This document shows positions 11,276 to 23,404 of a stretch of 64,000 nucleotides of DNA, piece after piece. Source of the DNA: Caprella mutica (taxonomy: Eukaryota > Arthropoda > Malacostraca > Amphipoda > Caprellidae); the NCBI GenBank assembly GCA_947561585.1, contig CANNZV010002544.1:120389-184388 (forward strand), read 5' to 3'. Made by a program: the position numbers and the translations under genes. Numbering within the stretch: the first letter of the stretch is position 1; every line of letters starts with the position of its first letter. The notes under the pieces are model-generated. The model did no database searches. It worked only from the letters and a program-made list of their open reading frames with translations, and was not told the origin of the DNA.

Positions 11276-12150
11276 TTAATTTATTTATTATTATTAATTT
11301 ACCTAATCGTCATAGGCTGGCTTCAAAAAATTAGGGTATGCAAAAATTAAATATAAAATAGGTAGGTTAGGCATGTTTTAGAGACCCTCTTGAGAAGGCT
11401 GCATATAAAAATAAAAGAGCAACAATTTACCTAGTTATAGCTATGATTCAAGATTGTATTTGACAATTGACACTAGGTAATGATGGTTGGATATTTGGGA
11501 TTAATATTACCTATCAACTGAATTGCATATGTATGTATATTTGCTAGGAGCCTATGTTAAAAAATCTATTTTACAACAAATATTTACTTACCCCATTGTA
11601 GATTATTTAATATATAAAGTTTTGAATAGAAAACGTTTTTGTTGTACAATATCTTGGAAACTGCGCGCATGGAGAGTGTTGCTACAACCTAAGTTATAGC
11701 CCCTAAATTAGCCAAAATGTTCTTACTTCTCGCTAAATCTGGAGGAAAATAAAATTTATAAATATTTTTAAAATGAGTAGGTACTTAATTCTCTATGAAT
11801 ATATATTTAAAAAATATCAGTATTATCTATTCTTTATTTAATTTTTCCCGACCATTTTTGAACAAAGCTTTTGTCGGTAGGCCAAGGTAATAAACTAATA
11901 ATTAATATTATTTATTTGTTCTTACATGTTAGAAAATGTGGAACTGTGTGATAACTCGGAACTTACCCTACCTAATAATGATACCTAAGAATGTATTACA
12001 CTACCTACCTAACCTAATAACTGATTACCTAGCTTAAAAAACTACCTAAGTGTTGTTCATCCGAATTTTTCACAAAGAGTATTCCAGACTTTTTTCGCTT
12101 TAGATCACAGGGAATTAATACTGAAATTTGAAATGGATGAGAAGCAGCAA
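11276..12150. other. No gene recognised
   Basis: AT-rich sequence with scattered TACCTA and TACCTAACC runs (11980-12050). No exon, RNA gene or complete transposon was recognised. Confidence 0.5.
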
Positions 12151-12158
12151 TACATTAA

Positions 12159-12410
12159 CACGTTCCACGCGTATTGACCCACCGGTGGGTCAATACGCAT
12201 TTTTAACTTGCTAATAATAAATAGTTGCATAATGATTCATCAATGGATCAGCATATTTATTGAACCACTAGTCTAGAACCTTATATACAAAAGGAAACTA
12301 TCCAGAGCTTTCAACACGATGAATATCACAACACTATTTAAATAATGTTAACCTGAAAATTCTTCCGCGGTGACGTAATACTTCTGTTATTGGGATACGC
12401 GAAGAACGTG
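12159..12410. mobile_element. piggyBac-type MITE
   Basis: The element begins CACGTTCCACGCGTATTGAC immediately after TTAA (12155-12158) and ends ATACGCGAAGAACGTG immediately before TCAA (12411-12414), one base from the TTAA target expected for piggyBac. The left end contains a perfect palindrome at about 12169-12199 (GCGTATTGACCCACC and its complement). A related piece sits in a PRPF39 intron at 18945-19033. No transposase is present, so it is non-autonomous. Confidence 0.7.
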
Positions 12411-12527
12411 TCAATAACAAATTATTAAATCTTACATTTTGTTTTTCTCCCAGTTAATGAGTGTACGTAATGACATAACCAATTAGTCATTCAATGAAAC
12501 AAATAAATTACTGCTCCCGGATTACGT

Positions 12528-13230
12528 GCAGTCCACACCGCGTACTATCTACAAAATGGCACGCCAGTGACGCAACCACCTCACCTTCCAGCAGTCCACA
12601 CCGCGTATCTACTGCATTCCTCGCCACCAGCTGAGTTGCTTACATTCCACACCGCGTAGAAACTACATGACACACCTTCTCCTGAGCTAATCTGAAATCC
12701 CCACCGCGTAAATGCTAAATGGCACACCACCACTTGAGTCGCCCTGTTGTCCTCACCGCCTAGTCTCTACATGCCACGCCACCACCTAAGTTCGCCTACA
12801 GTCCACACCGCATAGAAGCTGCATGACACGCCACCACCTGAGTTAACCTGAAGTCCACACCGCGTAGATACTAAATGGCTCGCCACCACCTGAGTCGCCC
12901 TGCAGTCTTTACCGTCTAGCTTCTACATGCCTCGCCACCACCTGAGACCGCCTGTAGTCCACACCGCGTAGATACTGAATGGCTCGCCACCACCGGAGAC
13001 CACCTGTAGTCCACACCGCGTAGATACTGAATGGCTCGCCACCACCTGAATTGAACTGCAGTCCACACCGCCTAATTCTTACATAGTACGCCACCACCTG
13101 AGTTGCACTGCTATCCACACCGCCTAGTTTCTACATGCCTCGCCACCACCTGAGTCCACCTGCTATCCACACCGTGTAGAAACTGCATGACACGCCACCA
13201 CCTGAGTTGCCTGTAGTCCCCACCGCCTAA
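12528..13230. repeat. 52-bp GC-richer tandem array
   Basis: About 13 copies of a unit of about 52 bp with the core AGTCCACACCGCGTAGATAC followed by TGGCTCGCCACCACCTGAG. Successive cores at 12956, 13008 and 13060 give the period. Copies differ by substitutions and small indels. It is clearly more GC-rich than its surroundings. Reverse-strand reading frames through it are by-products of the repetition. Confidence 0.85.
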
Positions 13231-13499
13231 TTCAAATTGATTAATATGATGACACGCAATTAAAAGAAGGAAAATGGTATTAATAGATTGAATGAAAACA
13301 AGCTTCAAAAACAACTAGGTAAAGTGCATTAATCTTTAGTATAGAAAATGTGAATGTCAACATAGGTTATCATTTTTCAACCAAATGTATAAGACATATT
13401 TTGCATAATTGAAAATATATCTAATGGTCATTATACATTATCATTATCAACGGTGAAAAAAAACTTTACTACTTCATTTAACGCTATTTACTCTGTTCT

Positions 13500-13797
13500 A
13501 AACAGCTTAGCGCTAGGATTATGCTCTACAACTACGATTTTAATGTTAGGTAGGTTTCATTTACTATCACCTCTTTTTTTCCTCTTCAATCCGTGAGTGC
13601 AACCACCGTTGCTTGAGCTCCTTCGACTCACATTCATTGGTAAGTGACTGCATTCACGGAGTAGCATTGTTACAGACTGGCGGTGAGTGATTTTCCTTTG
13701 TGACTGCTTCTTCCAGTCCCTTGTATTTAATTTCCTTTTGATGTCAGTGAATGGCCTTTGGTTCCGAAACTGACGTTTAACTCTTCGAAGCAAAAGA
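13500..13797 (+). repeat. Family A copy, head of an inverted pair
   Basis: Forward copy from AGCGCTAGGATTATGCTC to GGTTCCGAAACTGACGTTTAA, with an internal deletion around the second GGTAAGTGA block. It meets the reverse copy at 13805, making an imperfect palindrome of about 740 bp. Confidence 0.75.
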
Positions 13798-13804
13798 TAA
13801 TTAA

Positions 13805-14240
13805 TTAATTTAGTAGAGGTTTAACGTCTGCTTCGGAACTAAAGGTAATACCGCTGACTTCAAAAGGAATTTAAATACAAAGGACTAGAAGAAACAGTCG
13901 GAAAGGAAAGTGGCTCCATGAACAAAGTCACTTACCACCGTCGATGACAATGCTCATGGATGCAGAAAAGCTACTCCGTGAATGCAGTCACTTACCAAGG
14001 AATGTGACGAAACGGGACACAAGCACCGGTGGCTGCACTCACGGATGGAAGAGGAAAATGAAGAGGTGATTGTAAATGAAGCCTACGAGCCTACCTAACA
14101 CAAAAATTTAAGACCTCGTAGTTGAAGAGCATAACCCTAGCGCTATCCTCCCAAACTGCAAGTAGCGTTAAAAAAATGATAAACATGATAAAAATGAAAA
14201 TAGACAATCCATAATCCAAATTACAACAGTTCAGACCCAA
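13805..14240 (-). repeat. Family A copy, full length, reverse
   Basis: Reverse-complement copy, the most complete in the window. On the minus strand it runs from about 14240 (GAACTGTTGTAATTTGG) through AGCGCTAGGGTTATGCTC, CCGTGAGTGCAGCC, two GGTAAGTGACT blocks and GCAGACGTTAAACC to 13805. Confidence 0.75.
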
Positions 14241-15300
14241 GGGACGCCACCCCCCTTCTCTTCCATTCACCACAGACAGCTTCAGGATAGAGCCCCTGGG
14301 GGCTACGAGATATAAACGAAAATCACAACAATTGCATTTTAACGCTTCATAGCAATTAGGGACAAAAATAGTCCCGCCTTACATCTTGTGCCCGTAAATG
14401 CAATTTTTAAGGTGGGTTACTTAGTATCCCACCGTTACAAATGTCACTAAATAAGTGGGTTACTTAGTGTGCCACATTGCCCCAGAGTTAATACCCTACT
14501 AAATTAATCCATGGTGGAATTTTTAATAAATATCTCATTAGGTGATATTTATAACAAACTGCTGGTAATCCAACCATTCAAATTAATTTATGAAATAACT
14601 GAAAAATCGGTATTGTTAGATATCTATATAAATAATTGTATTTGTTTAATTTTAACAAATGAACAAACTTCAATCCCATGGAAGAGTTGAAAGGGCGTTT
14701 CCAATATATTTTCTTAAACTCCTGTATTGTAGAATATATTCTATGTTCTAATTTGAATCTCACTGTTCAGTTTAACGTGTAATTTATAGAGCTGAAAGCT
14801 TTAGACTTGAGGAATAATGGAATGAAAAAAAGCTTTTGATGTTTTAGTTTACTGAATAGATGACACAATTCAAAGTTAGGGGAAACAAAAGAAATAGAAA
14901 CTAAAGAGCCCAGGTAGCAATATTATTTTAAGGTGTTTCCAAAGATTGCAATAATTTAAATAGTCCCAAGAGAAGTGTAAAAAACATAGAAATATGTTCA
15001 ATCAGTTAACATATTCAAAGCTGATTAAAACAATTAAAACATAAATTAGTCAATCCTACTCTAACTTCACTTTGGGTAAATACAGTTGTTTTATACTCTA
15101 CTAGAGTTACTAACTATACAATATTTACACAACTATCACAACATACAGTTAATTCCATATCTTCAATTTAGTAGCTACTATCTTTTGACTTGTTCCTATG
15201 AACCTTAATAAACTTAGTAAATACGAGTTATTCTTTTGCGGCATGGATTTAAGTTTCAAAAGTAGGTAGACACAGTTAGTGTACTTTTTCGCAATGTGTT
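14241..15300. other. No gene recognised; PRPF39 3' flank
   Basis: AT-rich flank downstream of PRPF39. It contains two nearby GTGGGTTACTTAGT phrases (14414 and 14457). A minus-strand AATAAA at 15304-15299 is a candidate polyadenylation signal for PRPF39, about 120 bp after its stop codon. Confidence 0.4.
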
Positions 15301-15421
15301 TATTTTTATCAGAGAGATGCAAGCTGCAGAATAGGGTGTGGGACATTAAATAAGGAACCATTTGAACAGAGAGAGAAATAAAGCATACATTTTATACAGA
15401 GGGAGGAGTAGAAGAGACGCT

Positions 15422-18400
15422 CTATCTCTGTCCCCCGTAATAGTTATTATATCCCCCCCATTGCTGCTGATTGCCGTAACCATAGTTACCTCCCTGAGGG
15501 GGATACCCCCACTGCTGGTACTGTTGAGGGGGATAGCCCCCAGTGCCCCCCTGTGGAGGATAGGTCTGGTTGTTGTAGCCTCCATAAGCTCCCCCCTGAG
15601 CCCCAGGTTGCTGTGGTGGAGGTTGTTGGGGTGATCCACTGGTGGGGTACTGTTGGTAGGGGCCCACACCGTACTGTGCCCCATTCTGCTGACCACTCTT
15701 GTCCCCCTTACCATTCTTCTTTCCCCTCGCACTGTCAGCCTGCTCCTCTTTACTTTTATCGTTCAAGAAACTCTTGAGAGACTCTTCCAATTGCCTGAGA
15801 CTCTTAGCACTCTCCCTGACAGTTTCTCCCCCGCAACCGAACTCCAGGACCATCTGGTGGCGTCGTGTGGCGAAGAGGATGCGAGTGGTGGGGGAGAAGA
15901 TGGGGCGGGTGCCTTTGGAGAGGAGGGTGAGGGCTGCCTTCACGTCTGGGATGGAGGAGGAGATGTGACGCTCAAACAGAGCCCAAAGTAACACCTCCAC
16001 AGCCTTCTGCTCATCTGACGTCAACTCAGTCTTTGAGTCACATTTTTCTGTTGCTACTGTCTCAAGAATCTGAAAAGAAAGATTTTACTTAAGATAAATG
16101 AGAAGGCATGCATCTGTAAAATGTTGTTGTATAAAAGTTGATATGAAGGTCTCATAGAAGAGGGGACAGCAAAAGTACACTCTGAGTACTAGGTAGACTA
16201 CTCGGCTACCACAAATAACAGTGAACCCAGCGCATGGATAAGAGACTTACACAGTCAGTCTGCTTACCCATGGATATAGCAAGGCAGAAGAAAGATATAA
16301 AAGAAGAAAGCTGTAGAAAAACTGTGACAAACAAAACAAAAACCTACAATAGCACCAAAAGAAGGGCTACCTAGAGGTAGCCTCAGGCAAATACAACAGT
16401 AAAATGTTAAAGGTAACCATAAAATATTGATAGTATCATCAATAATAACTAACTACTGAGGCTGGGTGCTTCAATAAAATATTAAATGGCTATGAATAGA
16501 AGTCTTCTCACCTCTATTGCTCTGTGGTGATCTTTCCTGCAGAAGTAGAGGAAGCGTGAATACTTCACTAGTAGGTTGGCATGAGGAAGGGAGAGAATGC
16601 CTTCTCCTTTGGCCTCGTAGTGCTTCAAACCGTCACAGAAGACGCCCTCTGCCTCCTCTAGACGCCCTCGCCTCCTCTCCAGTGAGGCCCTTTGAACCCA
16701 GGGCTCCAGAGCATCGGGTACTCTCGTGTGGAGGCAGTTTAGTAACCGCAGAGCAGCCTCACAATCCTCTGAAATAACACCAAGGTATAAATGAAAGGAG
16801 GGACAAAGCAGGAGGTGAAGATTTAGTGATGAAAAAGTAGAAAATACAGTATCAAGCAGTTTAATTCTATGAGTAGAAATCTTTGGGCAAAAATGATGTG
16901 AAATAAGAGATTTTTTAGTGAAAAAGAAGTTACAGATTCATTGTTAATAAAATTCAACGTATGTTTCTCTTGTTCTGTTTTTGCTGGGCTTTACGTTGTG
17001 CCAATGCCATGAAATGCTCACCTTGCTCCTCTTCAAAGAGTGCCCATGCGAGGTGTGGCTTCAGTTTGTTTCTGAGGTGTACGTTACAGCACCTCTCGAA
17101 CACATCCCTCATCTCACTGGCAGTGACTGTACTCAAAGAGTCCAGGTAGTCAATGTACTGAAAACAGAGAAATAGGTTTGAAAAGACTTTTCCCATTGAA
17201 AGAAAACAATAATAATATGCACAGAGTCAATTCGCTAGACTCACCCTTAGCCAGAACTCCTCATAGAGCGCAGTGGCAATGAGGCACCTCTCATAGAGAG
17301 TCCTCAGCCTCATCTCAGTGCCTTTCTCCTGCTCAAAGACGATGTAGTCCCTCCACGCCTGCAACTGACTCTTCTCAAGGGGCTTCACGTGGAAGTAAGG
17401 CCTCTTGATGGCATCTTCATAGGCAGCACGCACCTTCACCTCCTCTGACGTTAAGAGGTGTAACTTTTCACGAGTGGAGAGGAGCTCAACTTGAATCAGT
17501 TTGCACTCTTCCTCCTAAAAAAATAAACTCATTAGAATAATATTCGTAACAAGCTTCACGCAATAACTGGACTAAGTGACGTAGTCATGCTCTTAATTCA
17601 TTCGTATTGTTAACTTGAATTGTCAAAAAAGATCTCTGAAATTATACACAAGGCCTTAAAAATATAATATTTTCAAATTTTAGTTATACATTTCTGTACT
17701 TTAGAATTATTGATTATTGTAAAAATTGTAATTATTATTTTTACAATTAACTTAATTGTTGGTTTTAGATCCCTGAACTTTTTCCCCAGCACATACCGTG
17801 ACTTCTAGCTTAGCAGATGCTGGTGTTTCTACCAGAGTGTTGGTGACTGCAGTGTCTGTTTTGTCATCTTCTACACCAGGGGGAGCTTCTTCCTCAGCGT
17901 CTGAACAAGAAAAATAAACATTGCTTTCAAATCGGTACGATTAACACAGACGAAAAGTATACCACAAATGCAGCCAGCATGCGCTGAACTGGTTCAAAAA
18001 CTATATTCTTTAAATTAAACCATTCTTTAGCTACCGGACAATATTCAGATACAAAATTAAAAAAAAAATAGATAAAAAACCAATTAAAAAAATATATCAA
18101 TTCCTCCAAATATCAGTATAGAATGGAAATTTACAATTTAATAACTGTGTGAATTTACAGAAAAAAAAATTCAGAAACTAAGAAATAGATGAAAAAATTT
18201 TATAGAGGAAAATTATTGAGACACAAAAATAGGAAATACCCCAATTAAATATTCATCATTTTCACAAATTTTCAGTGATTCATTCTCAGAGATATGTTGA
18301 ATACCTGTAGCTACTGAACCACAGGGAGATTAAATACACCATTTAGAAGTTACATCAACACAGACGAGAAGAGAACAACAACAATCAAATACCAGTTCTA

Positions 18401-21400
18401 GAGCTGGAGACTTGGTCTCATAACAGGAGACTAGATATAGCTAAGTATATCATTGGTAATATCTTACGAGTGTCTGTGCACTCACCCTCTGCCTCTTCCT
18501 CTTTTTTGGCGAGTGCATTGCGGTGTGTCATGAACTCGGTGAGAGTGATCACCTCTGTCACAGGGTGCTTCTTGGCGTGCTCTTGGAACCTGAAAATTAA
18601 CACGGTTAAGAACTTGCAAAATATTTAAATGAGAATTCAATAAAGCACAGAAAAGTTTTGCTTTTAGCAGGAAAAAAGGATTCAGAAATGTTTTTCACCA
18701 ATAACAATAAAAACAGAATAATATTAGTCATAATAACAAACACATAAACACTTTCCACACATCTCTCAGTAACACAAATACGAAACAAACATGGATGAAT
18801 TTCCTGGCTTATTTGAAAGTGTTGCGTGATACATTGTGTTGGAACTTTGAATGTTTCCTTTGGTTAGTTATATACAGTTCAAGACTTATAGAATGCAGAT
18901 CCACTAGTGGATTATTACACAGCTATTTATTAATCACATTTTTGAAATGGGTATTGACCAACCAGTGAGTCAATACGCGATAGTGGAAGGGCAAGCTTGA
19001 CCCACCAGTGTATCAATACGCGGGGAACGTGCTAGCTAATAGGAATAAATACCGTAAATAGCATCTTATCCCTGTTTAATCTCTTATGGAGAAGCATTCA
19101 GTTTTAGCTAATATTTAACACATTAATAGACAAGTAGCTAATTCCTATCAGTACCATTCACTATTACATTAAATAAATGCTAGTTCAGTTTGACTCACTT
19201 TGTCCAATGGTGTGCGTACTTAGCAGTGGGAGTAGCTAGGAGTTTGTCATACACTGAAGTGACTCTGTGCCACCTCTTGTGTGTAGTCTCCCAGGAGACG
19301 AACGCCTCCCACATCTTGTCTGACCTGGAGCAGGGAAAACAGTTAGAAAACACTTTGCAGTGAACAATGGCATTTAGCGGGTGACGTACTATCCAGTTCT
19401 ACATTTTTATTCTTAGGGAGAAATTTTACTAACACTTGTTGATTGTGAATTAGATTGGAATGGAATATATTGTATAAATTATTGCATTGTGATAATAATG
19501 AGACTAAGTGACAGACTAAAATAGACAGAGACTATGTGAAGCTGAGACTAACATAGACCGAGACTAAGTGAAGCTGAGACTAACATAGACCGAGACTATG
19601 TGACAGAGACTAAGTGAAGCTGAGACTAACATAGACCGAGACTATGTGACTTACTTGTACTCCAGTCCACAGCTCTGCACGGCTCTCTCAAACTGTGACC
19701 TGACGAAGGACTCCTCCTCCTCTTTGAGGAAGGTGTTGGTGACATAGTCGAGGTAGTGCACCCAGAGGTCTACACTGAGGGGAATGGCTAGGAGTCCTCT
19801 CTCAAAGACCTAACCACAGGGGAGAGAAAGGCAATGAGCAAAGGAGAGGCAAGGGTGAGAGCTTACCAATCAGATGCAATACTTCACAAAGTAATAGTAA
19901 GTCTGCAGCCACAAATACGCACAAATATCATCGGAATTATTCAGAGTCAAGTCCTCCAGTGATTTATGCCCAGCGCACAATATATTCATCAAGAAGCAAT
20001 TGCTGAGTGTGTTTTTGAGTTTCAAATAGAGTAGAGAGGTGATTTAGAAAGTCAGCAATTGCTCTTTGATCAGGAAGACTCGATACACAAACAATACCTA
20101 TGGCGGAGAGTCTTCTCAGGGGGTGTGGATCAGCTTGTGTTGCAGTATTGGAAAGAGAGCAGCAACTTCGAAGCCCATTGCTTGTTACACAACTTAACAC
20201 TACCCCAGAACTTAAAGCTAGTCACTACCAGAGCATCAACTATACAGGCATATAATATATATACACATATTCCAATATATTGAAAGTAATGACCTAGAGA
20301 TACAAACTGTAGTAAGCAAGATCGGTGCAGAATTTACCCTGATTTGTCATGATCTTAGCCCTGTAAGGGAATTGTCAATTGTGAATAACTCATTGGATTT
20401 TATAACATTATAGGCCAATTTTGCGATTAAATAAAGTTCCTTTGGTTCATCGATCATCATCTCAAAATACACATGGAGGCACTCCAGACACGTTAGTAGG
20501 ACACCGCAGAGGTGTTAGAGTGAGATGCCTCTGCTCTAAATTAAAACAGAGAACAGAGCAGTCGAAGAAATATCCCTTCACTGCAGCAGGTAGCTAATTC
20601 TACACTACTTCAGCTAATGTGTAACTGTGATACAGAGTTACCTGTATCACAGTTACCTATTAGAAGTATTGAGTATTCTTTCACGTGCTACATCCTCTGT
20701 AGAAAGTAGAGTCAAACATTCTCACTCTGGCAGCGTAATGTTACACTCTCAGAGTAGCAACACAAATCATACCTGCAGAGTTGACTCTTGTGTGCCTTTA
20801 CGCTTTTCTAGGTCAGCGTATTTCTTCCAGTAGCCGTAGCAGTAGGGGTACCGCCCAAAGAAAGCAGTATAAGCTTCTCTGCCAGCCTCCAATTCACTCT
20901 GGAACAGAATATCTTTTATAAGAGAGCTAGCTAATAGTTTGTTTTCTAATACAAATTATAGTTAAAAATAATAGCTACTTCAGATATTGAGAAACAATTC
21001 TACTTTATTCTACCCACAGGAGTACAAAATATGTTATAACTACAGTAAAACTCATAAGTTATGAAGTAGCTACTCGAGCAATGAAGGCACTGAATTATGA
21101 AATGCACCTGAGCTATGAAGTGATATGATATATGTCAAGAATAGATCATAGTTATTTCTCAATGACCATAGTTTTTAAAGATTTCAATCATAGAAAATTA
21201 TCTAGTGCATCCAAGATATGAAGTGGCTTTGAGTTATGAAGGAAACAATACTTCATAACTCGTCAGTTTCACACTACCAACAAGTTACAGGTCCTCACCT
21301 GCTGATCAATGTACTGAAGAAGATTAGTCCAAGCCTGGAAATCATCCTCGTTTTCCTTGACAGCAGACCACAGCTTGCAGACTTCATCCTGCTTCCCTTT

Positions 21401-21950
21401 CTTAGAAGGTGGCTCAGATGAGTCAATGGATGTGGAGTCCTTTGATAGATCTTCTGTAGAGCGTTTGGTACCAGATGACTCTCTGTTGTCTAATGAATCA
21501 CCATTGCCATTTGTCACCTCCATATCAGTCTCTTGTCCCTGGGAGATAAAAAATAATCTTGATAGATTATTATGTCAATTTTTGTCCATTATCTAAATGT
21601 CAATTTTGAAATAGCTAATTAATGTATTGAGATAATAAAATGAAATCAGTAAACATATTTTATAGAAGCAAATTCCAATAGAATTCATACATTCTGAAAT
21701 TGTTACTTGTACATAGTATTTAAAAAAGGCAGTACAAATTTAGTATTCATAAGGATGTAATCATCAATTTCTTCACCAATATCTATGTTTGTGTTCTCAC
21801 CCTCCAATCCTCTGCAGTTTCCTCTGTAGCATTCTTCATCTGTTCTTTCTTCATCTCCATCTCCTGCTGCTGTAACTGCTTCTCGAAAGACTCCACTGAG
21901 TTCTGGTCTCCCTCAGAGTCAAACTGCATATCTTGCTCTTCATTTGCCAT
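15422..21950 (-). CDS. PRPF39: Pre-mRNA-processing factor 39 (complete, 11 coding exons)
   Basis: PRPF39 is a HAT-repeat scaffold of the U1 snRNP acting in 5' splice-site recognition. Coding exons, 5' to 3': 21801-21950, 21299-21538, 20773-20898, 19655-19809, 19199-19324, 18486-18589, 17797-17900, 17245-17514, 17022-17157, 16512-16768, 15422-16069. All introns are GT-AG and the phases agree, giving about 771 residues. The ATG at 21950 follows an acceptor (TTTCAG at -9 to -4), so a non-coding first exon lies upstream. The N-terminus is acidic and Gln-rich ([15 protein letters not shown]). HAT repeats include [34 protein letters not shown] and [14 protein letters not shown]. The family block [20 protein letters not shown], then [16 protein letters not shown], is nearly identical to vertebrate PRPF39. 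The last exon adds a basic KNGKGDKSG stretch and a Gly/Gln/Tyr/Pro-rich tail of about 90 residues ending YYGGQR. Confidence 0.95.
18945..19033 (-). mobile_element. piggyBac-type MITE fragment in PRPF39 intron
   Basis: Related to the element at 12159-12410: TATTGACCAACCAGTGAGTC, AATACGCG, then TTGACCCACCAGTGTATC and AATACGCGGGGAACGTG. The right end GGGAACGTG is followed by CTAGCTAA rather than TTAA. The left end is unclear. Confidence 0.5.
19499..19652. repeat. Short minisatellite beside PRPF39 exon 4 donor
   Basis: About four copies of a 40-50 bp unit with the words GAAGCTGAGACTAACATAGA and CCGAGACTATGTGACAGAG. The last copy runs directly into the minus-strand GTAAGTC donor of PRPF39 exon 4 at 19654. 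Confidence 0.8.
21040..21270. mobile_element. Possible pogo/Tigger-like MITE in PRPF39 intron
   Basis: The left part CAGTAAAACTCATAAGTTAT and the right part ACTTCATAACTCGTCAGTTT are imperfect inverted repeats. TTATGAAG words recur between them. The CAGTAAAAC start resembles pogo-group ends. The borders are not certain. Confidence 0.4.
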
Positions 21951-22020
21951 TTTCTGAAATAAATGAGGATATAAGAAAACCAGTCTGTATTTGGTGCACA
22001 AAAATCCACCAACATTTTCC

Positions 22021-22516
22021 CATGTTTCAAAGTGTGGCAGGAAAGTCACCAGTTTGGTAATGGATCAATATCACCACATTTAAGAAGAAATAGGATATCC
22101 TAGTGAAGATTTTACACTTGAAAACATCCTTATGAATCATGTCTATTGTCTGATGCATGTGTATCACTTGAGAGTTGAGACTATCCATGACTTATGAGTG
22201 ATTTACTTGTTATTTACAGGTTTCTAAACTTATTTCACCCCTTAAAAGTTGCCAGTATGGTGGCGACTTTCCATGTTACAGAGTATGTCAGTTAAAGCCA
22301 ATTAATTGGCTTAGATTTCAAAAGGTTAAAACTCAGATATATCTAATTGGCTTAAAATTTTGAATTAATTCCTATGTTCCCATGTTAATTTTGGCTTGAA
22401 ATCTTCAAAAAATGAGCCAAATTGGCTTGGCTCAGAATTTGTGAAATATTGGCTTACAAAGTTACAATTTTCCAGCCTCTGAAACATGGGCGACTTTATC
22501 CATACTTTGAAACATG
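22021..22516. mobile_element. MITE family C, interrupted by a family D element
   Basis: Inverted ends are CATGTTTCAAAGTGTGGCAG and CATACTTTGAAACATG. The inside (ATTTTACACTTGAAAA, TTGTCTGATGCATGTG, AAAGTTGCCAGTATGG) matches the copy at 23405-23938 and a partial reverse copy near 24180-24345. A family D element is inserted at 22271. Confidence 0.8.
22271..22489 (-). mobile_element. MITE family D with 8-bp target duplication
   Basis: A 219-bp element with ends CCATGTTACAGAG and CTGAAACATGG, flanked by the perfect duplication GCGACTTT (22263-22270 and 22490-22497). The sibling family C copy at 23405 carries GCGACTTT once at the same place (near 23913), an empty site. An 8-bp duplication is typical of hAT elements. 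Confidence 0.85.
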
Positions 22517-23404
22517 GACATTATCCCTGACCCCATGTGGCCTAGTTTGTATTTGGTGCACAAAATCCCACTGACTTTTCTAAAAAGCTGAAAAATTTTG
22601 ACTGATCCACCAACAAGGGAAAAATAAAGTCTGGTACTGGTATCTACTCTGGAAAATAACTGGCTAACAGATTATTTTTAGAGGCTAAATGCTGCGGATT
22701 ATACAGTTCTCTTAATTTATTACTGTATTATAGGGTTTACTAAATTCCAACAGAGTAATTAATCTGTCAGAAAAGACCACTTTTTTCAGAGTGGTCTGGT
22801 ATGAACTATGCATATAACCAAAACTACAATTTAGAATGAACTACATTTTTAAATGAAACATAAACTACGTTTTAGTTGTATGTATCTTTATTACATGTCA
22901 GAATATTTTAAGATCGAGGAACCTGATCAAATTTTTGTATTTCAAAAGTCAAAGGAGTCGTATTTCGCAACTGGGCCGATCGACTATTCACTGGACTAAG
23001 ACACTTTACCAAAGTCAACAATCCAACAGCTCAGCAATGAAATAAGAAATTCAAGTAAAATAGTAGGCTATGGCTCACAAACTCCATTTGTGATTTGTCT
23101 CTCCAAAAATTATTGAAAAATAAAATATTCAAATTTCTTTCCAAAATGTCAAAAATGATCAAATTAACATAAATTCTCTCCAAAATAATGAAAAAATCAT
23201 ACAAGTCTGCAGAATATGGGACATTTTTAACATTTTCTGTGCGAGCAATCCTTAATTTCCTCCTACATTTACACATATTTTAATGAGAACAAAAGCCAAA
23301 ATAGAGGATTTATTGGATAAAACTTTACCAGTTACTACAGACTATAGTCTGGCAGAATATTATGGGACATTTCTATTTTTCATATTCTGATTTCCGAACA
23401 ATCT

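Noticed and set aside
12909..13314. Minus-strand frames of about 70 codons
   Set aside because: They arise from the 52-bp array.
15346..15991. Overlapping long frames opposite to and out of frame with the last PRPF39 exon
   Set aside because: They are shadows of a GC-rich, low-complexity coding exon whose frame is fixed by splice phases and family similarity.
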